64,000 nt of DNA from Sphingomonadaceae bacterium. GTDB lineage: Bacteria > Pseudomonadota > Alphaproteobacteria > Sphingomonadales > Sphingomonadaceae. Location: the NCBI GenBank assembly GCA_021732525.1, contig JAKFUU010000012.1:186001-250000 (forward strand). The letters are read 5' to 3'. This document shows, one piece after another, positions 48,178 to 57,562 of this stretch. The position numbers were made by a program, and so were the translations under genes. Numbering within the stretch: position 1 is the stretch's first letter; every line of letters begins with the position of its first letter. Under the pieces are notes generated by a model, which was not told the DNA's origin, ran no database searches, and saw only the letters and a list, made by a program, of their open reading frames with translations.

Positions 48178-48606
48178 ATGCAAAGCGAAATTTTACAGCC
48201 CATCGTCGTGTTGGCGGCTTGGACGATGATCATGTGGGCATGGATGTATGCCACCCGGCTTCCCGCCATGGCCAAGGTTCCGGGGCTGGATGCCAAAAAT
48301 ATGGTTGGCGGCTTGGGGACCGATCTTGATAAGGTCCTACCCGGTAAAATTCAATGGATTGCCCATAACTACAATCATTTGCACGAACAACCTACGGTAT
48401 TTTATGCGGTGGCCTTGTCGTTGGCCTTCATGGATCAAGGCGATGGCATTAACGCTGGCCTCGCTTGGACCTATGTGATCCTGCGCGTCGCGCACAGCCT
48501 GGTGCAGGCGCTGTGGAACCGGGTGATGGTGCGCTTTATGATCTTTTTAACATCGGGCGTTGTTTTGGTGGCGATGACATTGCACGCGGCGCTGGCGGTA
48601 TTTTGA
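48178..48606 (+). CDS. MAPEG family membrane protein 2
   Basis: 142 residues, AAGGAGCC before the ATG. Same layout as the preceding gene with IAHNYNHLHEQPTVFYAV and LRVAHSLVQALWNRV. Divergence between the two is substantial, so the duplication is old; they may form hetero-oligomers. The nitrilase gene follows within six bases. Confidence 0.85.
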   Translation: MQSEILQPIVVLAAWTMIMWAWMYATRLPAMAKVPGLDAKNMVGGLGTDLDKVLPGKIQWIAHNYNHLHEQPTVFYAVALSLAFMDQGDGINAGLAWTYVILRVAHSLVQALWNRVMVRFMIFLTSGVVLVAMTLHAALAVF

Positions 48607-48611
48607 AACCG

Positions 48612-49556
48612 ATGAAGGCGGCCATAGTCCAGCATGCGCCCATCCCGCTGGCGATTGGCGACGGCATCGCGCAGGCAGCGAGGCTGGCCGCGCAGGCGGT
48701 GGAGGCCGGGGCGCAGATAGTGGCCTTTGGCGAGACATTCCTCGGCGGCTATCCCTTGTGGCTGGATGAGGCGGCGGATGCCGCCAAATGGGATCATCCT
48801 GGCACCAAGGCGCTGCACCGGATTATCCTGGAACAAGCGGTGACCGAAAATGATCCGCGGTTGGAGCCGTTGCAGGCGCTGTGTGACCGGTCGGGCGCGC
48901 TGATTTCCATCGGCGCGCATGAAAGGCGGCGGTCAAGCCTGTATAATAATCAGCTATTATTCCGGCCCAGCATGGCCCCGCTCAACCACCGCAAGCTGGT
49001 GCCAACGCATGGCGAGCGGCTGATCTGGAACCGGGGCGACGGTTCAACGTTACAGCCACATGATGACGGCGGCGTGCGGATCGGCAGCCTGATCTGCTGG
49101 GAACATTGGATGCCTTTGGCGCGCGCCGCGATGCATAATCAGGGCGAACAGATTCACGTTGCGGCATGGCCCACGGTGCGCGAAAGCTATGCCATCGCCT
49201 CGCGCCATTATGCTTTTGAAGGGCGCTGTTTTGTGCTGGCGGCGGGAACGGTGCAGCATCGCAGCGACCTGCTCGATGGGTTGGACCGGGTTGGCGGCGA
49301 TAATGAGGCGCGCGCGTTGATCGCTTCGCTGGCCGATGCGCAATTGCAATTTGGCGGCAGCATGATCTGCGCCCCCGATGCCAGTATTTTGGCGCAGGCG
49401 GGCGCGCAATCGGAAATTATCTATGCCGATTTGGACATGGGAATGATTGGCGCGGAGTTGGCCGCGCTTGACACCGATGGTCATTATTCGCGCCCGGATG
49501 TCTTTGAATTAACCGTTGATAAACGGCCAAAAGACGGGGTTGTCTGGCAGGATTAA
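48612..49556 (+). CDS. Nitrilase (carbon-nitrogen hydrolase family)
   Basis: 314 residues from MKAAIVQHAPIPLAIGDG; the longer frame from 48465 is out of place inside the MAPEG gene. The catalytic triad is complete: Glu in VAFGETFLGGYPLWLD, Lys in NHRKLVPTHGERLIW and Cys in IGSLICWEHWMPLARA. The WEHWMP sequence after the Cys is that of true nitrilases rather than amidases. The substrate is unknown. It converges with murI. Confidence 0.9.
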   Translation: MKAAIVQHAPIPLAIGDGIAQAARLAAQAVEAGAQIVAFGETFLGGYPLWLDEAADAAKWDHPGTKALHRIILEQAVTENDPRLEPLQALCDRSGALISIGAHERRRSSLYNNQLLFRPSMAPLNHRKLVPTHGERLIWNRGDGSTLQPHDDGGVRIGSLICWEHWMPLARAAMHNQGEQIHVAAWPTVRESYAIASRHYAFEGRCFVLAAGTVQHRSDLLDGLDRVGGDNEARALIASLADAQLQFGGSMICAPDASILAQAGAQSEIIYADLDMGMIGAELAALDTDGHYSRPDVFELTVDKRPKDGVVWQD

Positions 49557-49564
49557 AACCGGAC

Positions 49565-50401
49565 CTATAGCCTTTCGAACCGCAGCAGATTGAATATTGT
49601 CAGCGCCGCTTGATAGCGCTGGGCCGATGTCAAATCGCCGGTGGTAACAAAAATTCCGGGGGACCGGACGCGCGGCCATTTTTGCCCTTCGGTCAGATGA
49701 CACACCCGGCGGGCGATCCCCGCAGAACCATCGATAAAGCCAACGCCGGGCGCGGCATGCGCCAGCTCGGCTTGCAACAGCGGGAAATGGGTGCATCCCA
49801 AAATCACAATATCCAAATTTTCGCCATCCCGTTGCTGTTTCAACCCATCGATGGCGCGCGCGCAAATATTGGGGTCGACGGCCTCTCCCCTGAGCTTGGC
49901 TTCGGCGGCATGGACCAGTTCCGGCGCGCCGTGGCGCAGCAACCGCATATTGGCGGCGAAATCGGCTTGCAATTGATCGACATAGGCTTGCCGAATGGTG
50001 GCCGCCGTGCCGAGCAGGCCGATAACCCCGCTTTTGGTCGCAGCAGCGGCGGGTTTGATCGCCGGAACCGTGCCGACCACGGGAATATTAAGCGCAGCGC
50101 GGACATGCGATAGGGCGATGGTGCAGGCGGTGTTACAGGCAATGATGATCAACCGGGGCCGATATCGTTCGGCCAACCGGCCAAGCAATGCGGGAACGCG
50201 CGCAGCAATTTCGCTTTCGCTGCGTGTGCCATATGGCATCGCAGCATAGTCGGCGGCATAGATGATGGGTGCGAAGGGCAGCGCCGCTTGCACCTTGCGC
50301 AGGACGGAAAGCCCGCCGATTCCCGAATCGAAAAAAAGCAGCGGCGCGTCGGCGCACGGCGAAAGATCAGCTATCATCTTAAACGCGGTAACCCTCCGCA
50401 T
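49565..50401 (-). CDS. murI: Glutamate racemase
   Basis: Makes D-glutamate for peptidoglycan. 278 residues (270 from an internal ATG at 50377). Both catalytic cysteines are seen: Cys89 in IIACNTACTIAL and Cys203 in ILGCTHFPLLQ, with FFDSGIGGLSVLRKV at the N-terminus. It is divergent from plsY with about 115 bases between the starts. Confidence 0.95.
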   Translation of the reverse strand: MRRVTAFKMIADLSPCADAPLLFFDSGIGGLSVLRKVQAALPFAPIIYAADYAAMPYGTRSESEIAARVPALLGRLAERYRPRLIIIACNTACTIALSHVRAALNIPVVGTVPAIKPAAAATKSGVIGLLGTAATIRQAYVDQLQADFAANMRLLRHGAPELVHAAEAKLRGEAVDPNICARAIDGLKQQRDGENLDIVILGCTHFPLLQAELAHAAPGVGFIDGSAGIARRVCHLTEGQKWPRVRSPGIFVTTGDLTSAQRYQAALTIFNLLRFERL

Positions 50402-50515
50402 TTATCAAGGCAAGCGCCCGCATTGCGGCGGTATTTTAATGTTATCTCCTATGCTTGCTTGAGGTGGCGGGGTTACCGGGTTATTCAGGGGAAAGCCAAA
50501 AGGAATCGGGATATT

Positions 50516-51112
50516 ATGGAGATGGTTGGTCCGCCGTTATTAGCCCTGATTTTGGGTTATTTTTTGGGCGGAATCCCCTTTGGCTTGATCTTGACCAAGC
50601 TATTCAAAGCGGGCGATTTGCGCCAAATTGGTTCGGGCAATATCGGCGCAACCAATGTTTTGCGCACCGGGCGTAAGGGGCTTGCGGCGGCGACTCTGCT
50701 CTTGGACCTGCTGAAAGGTTTTGCGGCGGTGGCAATCGCGGCGCGCTTTATCCCCGATTTTGCGGTTTGGGCGGCGGTGGGGGCGATATTGGGGCATTTA
50801 TATCCCGCTTGGCTGCGCTTTAAAGGAGGTAAGGGCGTGGCGACTTATGCCGGCGTCCTGTTTGCGTTATTTTGGCAGGGCGGCGCGGTTTATGCCGCCG
50901 TTTGGTTGCTATCGCTGGCGATTTTTCGCCTATCGTCGCTGGCGGGCATGTTGGCCGTGGTCAGCGCCCCCGTGGCCGCGCTTTATTTTGGCCAGACGCA
51001 GTTTTTGCCAATTTTGGCGGCCTTATCCTTGCTCGTCATTTGGAAGCATCGGGATAATATTCGGCGGTTGCTGGCGGGCACCGAACCGCGGGTGGGTTCG
51101 GGTGCAAAATAG
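50516..51112 (+). CDS. plsY: PlsY, acyl-phosphate:glycerol-3-phosphate acyltransferase
   Basis: Polytopic membrane enzyme that acylates glycerol 3-phosphate using acyl-phosphate, the first step of phospholipid synthesis. 198 residues from the ATG beginning MEMVGPPLLALIL. The three cytoplasmic motifs are present: GSGNIGATNVLRTG, HLYPAWLRFKGGKGVAT and FGQTQFLPIL region before IWKHRDNIRRL. dprA follows 12 bases later. Confidence 0.95.
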   Translation: MEMVGPPLLALILGYFLGGIPFGLILTKLFKAGDLRQIGSGNIGATNVLRTGRKGLAAATLLLDLLKGFAAVAIAARFIPDFAVWAAVGAILGHLYPAWLRFKGGKGVATYAGVLFALFWQGGAVYAAVWLLSLAIFRLSSLAGMLAVVSAPVAALYFGQTQFLPILAALSLLVIWKHRDNIRRLLAGTEPRVGSGAK

Positions 51113-51124
51113 CGAGGTGGCCGG

Positions 51125-52225
51125 TTGACCGAAGCGGATGTTTTTGCCCGGCTGCGGTTGATCCGCTCGCCCAACGTCGGCCCGGTGACATATCGGCAGT
51201 TGATTGCCCGGTTTGGCACTGCAGCGGCGGCGTTGGAGGCGATACCCGAACTTGCCGCGCGGGGCGGAAAAAGGCAGTTTTCGCCCGCCCCGGAAAATAG
51301 CATCCATGCGGAAATTCAGCATTTGCAGAAATATGGCGCGAAGATGCTGTTTATGGATGACCAGGATTATCCCGACCTGTTGGCGCAGCTTGACAATGCA
51401 CCGCCAGTTATCAGCTATTTGGGCAATATTGCGCTGATCAACCGCAATATCATTGCGATGGTCGGTGCCCGCAATGCGTCGGCGGGGGCATGCCGTTTTG
51501 CCCGGCAGCTGGCATTGGAGCTGGGGGAGCGCGATATTGTCGTTGCCTCCGGTCTGGCCCGCGGTATTGACACCGCCGCGCATCAGGGCGCGTTACCGGG
51601 CGGTACCATCGCCGTTATTGCGGGCGGTATTGATGTGGCTTATCCACCGGAAAACCGGGCGTTACAGGATGAAATTGCCGCACGCGGGCTGCTGATCGCT
51701 GAACAGCCGCCGGGAACCGAGCCCTTTGCCCGGCATTTTCCCTATCGCAACCGGATTATCGCCGGGATCGCGCAGGCGACTTTGGTGGTTGAGGCTGCGC
51801 CGCGTTCGGGATCGTTAATAACCGCGCGGCTCGCCGCCGAAGCGGGGCGGGACGTTATGGCGGTTCCCGGCTCCCCGCTCGACCCGCGTTCGCGCGGTTG
51901 CAATCAATTGATCCGCGATGGCGCAACGTTGATTCAGGATGTGGATGACGTTACCGAATTGCTGCGCCCGATTGACCGGCGGATGACGATGCGCTCGCCG
52001 CCGTTGTTTCGCGAGAATGATGACCAGGAAGCGCCCAAATTCGATAGCAGCGATGCAGCGCGGGAGGCCGTTTTGCGGCTGCTCAGCATGAATTATGCGC
52101 CGGTGGATGAACTGATCCGGCAATCGGGCGTGGGTGCATCTGCCGTGCAAATGACGCTGCTTGAATTGGAGCTGGCCGGGCGGCTTGAACGCGGTGCGGG
52201 TGCCAAGGTCCGGTTGACGGGCTGA
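51125..52225 (+). CDS. dprA: DprA, DNA-processing protein A
   Basis: Loads RecA on incoming single-stranded DNA during transformation. 366 residues with a TTG start preceded by GAGGTGG. An N-terminal helical domain, then the Rossmann core with IAMVGARNASAGACRFAR, VASGLARGIDTAAH, AVIAGGIDVAYPPEN and VPGSPLDPRSRGCNQLIRDGA, and a C-terminal winged-helix domain (residues about 300-366). Presence of dprA alone does not prove natural competence. Confidence 0.95.
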   Translation: MTEADVFARLRLIRSPNVGPVTYRQLIARFGTAAAALEAIPELAARGGKRQFSPAPENSIHAEIQHLQKYGAKMLFMDDQDYPDLLAQLDNAPPVISYLGNIALINRNIIAMVGARNASAGACRFARQLALELGERDIVVASGLARGIDTAAHQGALPGGTIAVIAGGIDVAYPPENRALQDEIAARGLLIAEQPPGTEPFARHFPYRNRIIAGIAQATLVVEAAPRSGSLITARLAAEAGRDVMAVPGSPLDPRSRGCNQLIRDGATLIQDVDDVTELLRPIDRRMTMRSPPLFRENDDQEAPKFDSSDAAREAVLRLLSMNYAPVDELIRQSGVGASAVQMTLLELELAGRLERGAGAKVRLTG

Positions 52226-52328
52226 AATCAGCGCTGGACTTCGCGTCAAAAATCAGGCTTGACGGCGCGTGATTTTCCCATTCACCCTACGCACGCACGT
52301 GAGACCTTTGGAAAAAGACAAATAAAAT

Positions 52329-54920
52329 ATGCGATTAGTTATTGTTGAATCACCGGCAAAAGCAAAAACGATTGAGAAATATCTTGGCCCCGGACATATA
52401 GTTTTGGCGTCTTATGGCCATGTCCGCGACCTTCCGGCCAAGGACGGCTCGGTTGATCCCGACAATGGCTTTGCGATGTTGTGGGATAATTATGCCGATA
52501 AGGCAAAACAGCTCAAGGCGATCACCGATAGCGCGAAAAAGGCCGATAGTTTGATATTGGCCACCGACCCGGACCGTGAAGGCGAAGCAATTAGCTGGCA
52601 TGTCAAAGAAGTGCTGGCGCAAAAAAAATCCTTGCCAGCGAATGTGCAGCGCGTCACCTTTAACGCCATCACCAAGGCGGCGGTGACCGACGCGATGCAA
52701 CGTCCGCGAGAGCTAGATCATGATTTGATCGACGCCTACCGGGCGCGCCGGGCGCTGGATTATCTGGTTGGATTTACGCTGTCGCCGGTGCTTTGGCGCA
52801 AGCTGCCCGGCGCGAAATCGGCGGGCCGGGTGCAATCGGTGGCATTGCGGCTTATCGTCGAGCGGGAACGCGAAATAGAAAGCTTTAAGCCGCAAGAATA
52901 TTGGTCGGTCAAAGCCGCGATGGAACATAAGGGGCAGGCGTTTGACGCGCGGTTGACGCGTTATAAGGGCGAAAAGCTCGATAAGATGGGTTTGACAACC
53001 GAAGCCGAGGCCGAAGCGGCGCGTTCGGCGGTGGACGGTGCGCGCTTTAATGTGGAAAGCGTGGAGACCAAGCCGGTCACGCGCAATCCTTCCCCGCCCT
53101 TCACCACATCGACTTTGCAGCAAGAAGCCGCCCGCAAGCTGGGCTTTGCCGCCAGCCACACGATGCGGATCGCGCAAGGGCTATATGAAGACGGCGCAAT
53201 CACCTATATGCGCACCGACGGGGTGCAGATGGATCCAAGCGCCATTTCGGCGGCGCGTAAAGCGATATCGGACCGTTTCGACGGCGGCTATGTTCCCGAC
53301 AAGCCGCGATTATATCAGGCAAAGGCAAAAAATGCGCAGGAAGCGCATGAAGCCATTCGCCCCACCGATTTTACCCGGTCCGCCAACGGATCGGGCGATT
53401 ATGCCAAGCTGTATGACTTGATCTGTAAACGCGCGTTGGCCAGTCAGATGGAATCGGCGCGGCTCGAACGCACGACCATCGATATGGCGGATGGCACCGG
53501 CCAGCATGGTTTGCGTGCCACCGGGCAAGTGATGAAATTCCCCGGATTTCTTGCGGTTTATGAAGAAGGCCGCGATGATAGCGACAGCGAAGATGCCGCT
53601 CTGCTGCCGCCCATGTCGGCGGGCGATGCACCGGCCAAAAAAGCGGTGGAAAAAACGCAGCATTTCACGCAAGCGCTGCCGCGTTATTCCGAAGCCAGCC
53701 TGGTCAAACGGCTGGAAGAATTGGGGATTGGCCGCCCGTCCACTTATGCCTCGACATTACAAGTGCTCAAAGATCGCGCCTATGTCAGGGTGGAAAAAAA
53801 CCGATTCTTTGCCGAGGAATCGGGAAGGCTGTTAACGGCATTTTTGGAGCGATTTTTTGAACGCTATGTCGCTTATGATTATACGGCGGACTTGGAGGAT
53901 CAACTCGATTTCATCAGCGCGGGTAAAGCCGACTGGCAAGCCTTTCTAAATATATTTTGGCGGGATTTTAAGCCCAAAACCGACGAAGTAATGGAACGCC
54001 AACCCTCCGAGGTAACGGCAGAGCTCGACGTGTTTTTGGCCCCCTATCTTTTCCCCGATAGGGCGGATGGCACCGACCCCCGGCAATGCCCCAAATGCGG
54101 TGCCGGCAAATTGGCGCTACGCGGCGGCCGGTTTGGAGCCTTTGTGGCTTGCTCCAACTATCCCGAATGTAAATTTACGCGCAAATTTGGTCAGGCGGGC
54201 GGCGCGGATAATGGCGATACCGGGCCGGAGCTGCTTGGTAAGCATCCGGTGACAGGCGAAGAAATTAATCGCAAGTCTGGCCGTTTCGGGCCTTATTTTG
54301 AAATAGGAGAGGGCAAAGAGGCCAAGCGCGCGTCCATTCCCAAAGATGTGCCCAGCGAGGATGTGGGCGTTGAATGGGCGATTAAACTGCTTTCATTGCC
54401 GCGTGAATTGGGCATGCATCCCGAGAGCGGTGAGCCGATTATCGCCGCGATCGGCCGTTATGGCCCCTATCTGATGCACCAAAAGAAGTATGCGCGGCTG
54501 CAATCGACGGCGGAGGTTTTTGAAACCGGCATGAATGCTGCCGTCGTTAAATTGGCCGAAGCCGCCGCCAATCCGGGGCGCGGCCGGGGCGAGGCGCGCG
54601 AACCGTTAAAGATTTTGGGTCCCCATCCGCGCAGCGAAGCCGAAATCAAGTTGATGGAAGGGCGTTTTGGCCCCTATGTAACGGATGGGACGACCAACGC
54701 CACGCTGCCAAAATCGATCGCGCCCGATCAATTGACGTTGGAAGAGGCCGCGCAATTGATCGATGACCGCGCCGCCAAAGGCCCGGCGAAGGGCAAGAAA
54801 AAAGCCGCACCCCGGAAAAAAAATGAGCCAAAAAAAGCATCTGTTAAAAAAGCACCTGTAAAAAAGGCACCTGCAAAAAAAGCGGTGTCAAAGGTTCGCG
54901 TGACCAAGGCTAAGGCTTGA
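52329..54920 (+). CDS. topA: DNA topoisomerase I
   Basis: Type IA topoisomerase relaxing negative supercoils. 863 residues. TOPRIM domain from MRLVIVESPAKAKTIEKYLG with TDPDREGEAISWH; catalytic Tyr293 in AITYMRTDGVQ; a C4 zinc finger CPKCGAGKLALRGG ... CSNYPECKF near 585-615; several GRFGPY-type C-terminal repeats; and a lysine/alanine-rich tail of about 40 residues that probably binds DNA. The tail contains near-repeated codons for VKKAPxKKA. Confidence 0.97.
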   Translation: MRLVIVESPAKAKTIEKYLGPGHIVLASYGHVRDLPAKDGSVDPDNGFAMLWDNYADKAKQLKAITDSAKKADSLILATDPDREGEAISWHVKEVLAQKKSLPANVQRVTFNAITKAAVTDAMQRPRELDHDLIDAYRARRALDYLVGFTLSPVLWRKLPGAKSAGRVQSVALRLIVEREREIESFKPQEYWSVKAAMEHKGQAFDARLTRYKGEKLDKMGLTTEAEAEAARSAVDGARFNVESVETKPVTRNPSPPFTTSTLQQEAARKLGFAASHTMRIAQGLYEDGAITYMRTDGVQMDPSAISAARKAISDRFDGGYVPDKPRLYQAKAKNAQEAHEAIRPTDFTRSANGSGDYAKLYDLICKRALASQMESARLERTTIDMADGTGQHGLRATGQVMKFPGFLAVYEEGRDDSDSEDAALLPPMSAGDAPAKKAVEKTQHFTQALPRYSEASLVKRLEELGIGRPSTYASTLQVLKDRAYVRVEKNRFFAEESGRLLTAFLERFFERYVAYDYTADLEDQLDFISAGKADWQAFLNIFWRDFKPKTDEVMERQPSEVTAELDVFLAPYLFPDRADGTDPRQCPKCGAGKLALRGGRFGAFVACSNYPECKFTRKFGQAGGADNGDTGPELLGKHPVTGEEINRKSGRFGPYFEIGEGKEAKRASIPKDVPSEDVGVEWAIKLLSLPRELGMHPESGEPIIAAIGRYGPYLMHQKKYARLQSTAEVFETGMNAAVVKLAEAAANPGRGRGEAREPLKILGPHPRSEAEIKLMEGRFGPYVTDGTTNATLPKSIAPDQLTLEEAAQLIDDRAAKGPAKGKKKAAPRKKNEPKKASVKKAPVKKAPAKKAVSKVRVTKAKA

Positions 54921-54931
54921 TCGGCGTCAGG

Positions 54932-54970
54932 GTATCGCGCGAAAAACCGACTCCCACTTTTTCACCCAAT
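54932..54970 (-). repeat. Interspersed palindrome (family B), copy 3, 3' of era
   Basis: Lies in the 53-bp gap between the convergent topA and era genes. One arm, ATCGCGCGAAAAA (54934-54946), is identical to that at 12303-12315; the other (TTTTTCACCCAAT) is degenerate. Read from era it follows TTAAAGCATTGGG, the same beginning as after hemA. Confidence 0.75.
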
Positions 54971-54973
54971 GCT

Positions 54974-55867
54974 TTAATCCACCCATTCCAGCCCTATGTC
55001 GCGATATAGGCTGCGGTCTTCGTCCCAATCGGGTTTAACCTTCACATGCAGATAGAGGTGGACGCGCACGCCCATAATTTCGGCAAGCTGCAGCCGTGAG
55101 GCTTCGCCGATGGTTTTTATCATGCTACCGCGCTTGCCCAGAATAATCGCCCGCTGCGTGGGGCGGCTGACCAAAATCTGTTGATGAATTTCAACCGAGC
55201 CGTCACCGCGCTCGGTATATTTTTCGGTCTCCACCGCGCAGGCATAGGGCAGCTCTTCGTGCAATTTCAGATAGAGCTGTTCGCGGGTGATTTCGGCGGC
55301 CATTAATCGCTGCGATGCGTCCGACACCTGATCTTCGGGAAAATGCCATTCGCCGGGCGGCATGGCCGCCGCCATCGCCGATTTCAGCTCCGGCATGCCG
55401 TCGCCGGTCAGCGCGCTGATATAAAAAATTTGTTCAAATGCGCATTGATCGAGGATTTTCTGAGTCAGCTGCAGCAGTTTTTCTTTTTTTGAAATATCGA
55501 CCTTGTTCAAAATCAGCCATTTGCGTTCGGGGCGGCCGGATAATCCATCGATAATTTTTTCAACCTTTGCCCCGGCGCCCGCGCGGCCATCGACAATGAG
55601 CGCAATGAGATCGGCATCGCTTGCCCCGTCCCAAGCCGCCGCCACCATCGCCCGGTCCAAACGGCGCGCCGCAGCAAATATCCCCGGCGTATCGACCAAA
55701 ATGATCTGAACATCGCCCTCCATCGCCACACCCAACATCCGCGCGCGCGTGGTTTGCGCCTTTGGGCTGACGATCGCGACCTTTTGCCCGACGAGAAAAT
55801 TTACCAAGGTCGATTTTCCCGCATTGGGCGCACCGATCACCGCAACATGACCGCATTTTTGGTTCAT
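54974..55867 (-). CDS. era: Era GTPase
   Basis: GTPase needed for 30S subunit maturation; its KH domain binds the 3' end of 16S rRNA. 297 residues. G1 IGAPNAGKSTLVNFLVGQ, G3 VDTPGI, G4 LNKVD, then the KH domain containing ILGKRGSMIKTIGEASR. Overlaps the rnc stop (ATGA), in the usual lepB-rnc-era order. Confidence 0.96.
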   Translation of the reverse strand: MNQKCGHVAVIGAPNAGKSTLVNFLVGQKVAIVSPKAQTTRARMLGVAMEGDVQIILVDTPGIFAAARRLDRAMVAAAWDGASDADLIALIVDGRAGAGAKVEKIIDGLSGRPERKWLILNKVDISKKEKLLQLTQKILDQCAFEQIFYISALTGDGMPELKSAMAAAMPPGEWHFPEDQVSDASQRLMAAEITREQLYLKLHEELPYACAVETEKYTERGDGSVEIHQQILVSRPTQRAIILGKRGSMIKTIGEASRLQLAEIMGVRVHLYLHVKVKPDWDEDRSLYRDIGLEWVD

Positions 55868-56532
55868 GCGTTTTTTTCCAAAAATAGCGCGGCTGCTGCG
55901 GTTTGGGCGGCTTGCTTGCTGGCCGCCGTTGCCGTGACCGGATCAAATCCCTTAACGATAACGGTCACGTCAAACTGCATCGCATGCGGCGGCCCTTCTT
56001 TTCTGGTCACGCTATATTCGGGCATTTTACGGTTTTGGGCGGCGCACCATTCTTGCAGCGCCGATTTGGGGTGTTTGGGCGCGATTTTTGCTGCTTCGAT
56101 ATGCGGCGACCATAAAGCCGTTACAAAGGCGCTTGCCGCCAAAAATCCCTGTTCCAAAAATAACGCGCCGATCAATGCCTCAATCGCGTCGCCCAGGACA
56201 TTGTCGCTGTCCTGCGCGCCGTCATCGCGGGCTTGCTTGCCCAGATCCAAATGGCGGGGTAGGCCGATATCCCGCGCTATTTCGGCGCAGACCGCGCCCG
56301 AAACCAGGCTATTGAAGCGGTGCGACAAGCGCCCTTCGGCCTCGCCGGGATAGCGTTCGTATAAAAGCTGAGCAATGGATAGTCCCAATACCCGGTCGCC
56401 CAAAAATTCCAACCGTTGATAATCGGGTTTTCCGGTGCTGCCATGGGTTAGCGCGCGGACATAATTTTCGGCATTTTCGGGCGGGCGGCCAAGCAGGCCC
56501 GTCAGCCAGTCCCATGTTGTTCGCTCGATCAA
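55864..56532 (-). CDS. rnc: Ribonuclease III
   Basis: Double-strand-specific RNase for rRNA and mRNA processing. 222 residues from a TTG at 56532 whose bases overlap the lepB stop as TTGA; longer starts up to 56592 would lie inside lepB. The signature RLEFLGDRVLGL near residue 40, the second catalytic segment GDAIEALIGALFLEQG, and a C-terminal double-strand RNA-binding domain (PKSALQEWCAAQ onwards) are intact. Confidence 0.92.
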   Translation of the reverse strand: MIERTTWDWLTGLLGRPPENAENYVRALTHGSTGKPDYQRLEFLGDRVLGLSIAQLLYERYPGEAEGRLSHRFNSLVSGAVCAEIARDIGLPRHLDLGKQARDDGAQDSDNVLGDAIEALIGALFLEQGFLAASAFVTALWSPHIEAAKIAPKHPKSALQEWCAAQNRKMPEYSVTRKEGPPHAMQFDVTVIVKGFDPVTATAASKQAAQTAAAALFLEKNA

Positions 56533-57452
56533 AAACCTTCCCCAACGCGGTTCCACCGGGCCGCAGTAAACCATGTCCATGGGAGCAGCCAATTTGCCGA
56601 CCCATCGGTTGAAAAAACCGTAAACATCGCGCGGCCAACCAAATTTTCAACCGGGATCAAGCCGATTGCTCCGCCCTCGCGCGCCGGAAAGCGGCTGTCG
56701 CTGCTGCGATCCCGGTTGTCGCCCATGGCAAATACGTGATTTTCGGGTATGATGTAAGCCGGGGTGTTATCCGCGTCGATCCCCGAATCTTGATCGCCAA
56801 AGCCAAAACCCAGGTCAAGAATTTCGTAGCTTTTCCCCGCGGGCAATGTTTCGCGGTATCGCGGATAGCGGCACTGCGTTCCGCCCGATGCGGCGGCTTG
56901 TTCAAATTCGGATCGGTAGCATGGACTGGGCGGCGTGCCATTCGATTGTGCTTCAAGATTGGCCGCATCTTTCATATTTTGCGTCACCGGAATGACAAAA
57001 TCGGAGATTCGTTGTTTTTTAACTGCGATATCGTTGATGAACAGCACGCCGCCGCGCATTTGAATTTGGTCCCCCGGAAGCCCGATGATGCGCTTGATAT
57101 AATCGTCCCGCTGCGTTGGCGGCGCTTTGAACACCGCCACGTCGCCGCGTTTGGGCAGGCTTGCGAAAATTTTCCCCGGAATGATTGGCAAACCGAAAAC
57201 TATGCTATGCTTGGAATAACCATAAGGCCATTTGGCGACGAGCAGATAGTCGCCGATCAACAAGCGCGGATGCATCGATTCGGATGGAATGTTGAAGGGT
57301 GAGGCAATGAAGCTGCGCAATATCATCATGAAAATGGCAAGTTTTATCAGAAATTTGCCAAAATCCTTCCACTCGGATTCGGGCTTTTTGGCGGTGATGG
57401 CGCTTTCTTCTGTGCCGGCAGTTGCCGCCATATTGATATCGGTATTTTGCAC
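56529..57452 (-). CDS. lepB: Signal peptidase I
   Basis: Membrane serine-lysine protease that removes signal peptides on the periplasmic side. 307 residues. One membrane segment near residues 33-50, catalytic Ser59 in NIPSESMHP and Lys120 in DYIKRIIGLPGD, and box E AMGDNRDRSSDSR. A cysteine-containing insertion (residues about 165-200) enlarges the periplasmic domain. It starts the minus-strand lepB-rnc-era operon and is divergent from pgi. Confidence 0.95.
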   Translation of the reverse strand: MQNTDINMAATAGTEESAITAKKPESEWKDFGKFLIKLAIFMMILRSFIASPFNIPSESMHPRLLIGDYLLVAKWPYGYSKHSIVFGLPIIPGKIFASLPKRGDVAVFKAPPTQRDDYIKRIIGLPGDQIQMRGGVLFINDIAVKKQRISDFVIPVTQNMKDAANLEAQSNGTPPSPCYRSEFEQAAASGGTQCRYPRYRETLPAGKSYEILDLGFGFGDQDSGIDADNTPAYIIPENHVFAMGDNRDRSSDSRFPAREGGAIGLIPVENLVGRAMFTVFSTDGSANWLLPWTWFTAARWNRVGEGF

Positions 57453-57562
57453 GGGGCCTCAAAAAAATATGAATATTATGAACCGGTTTGACTGGCCTTC
57501 TAAGGCCAAGCCGCGCTATTGACCAGCACTCAGATTCACAATGAACCAGAAAAGAGCGCCGC

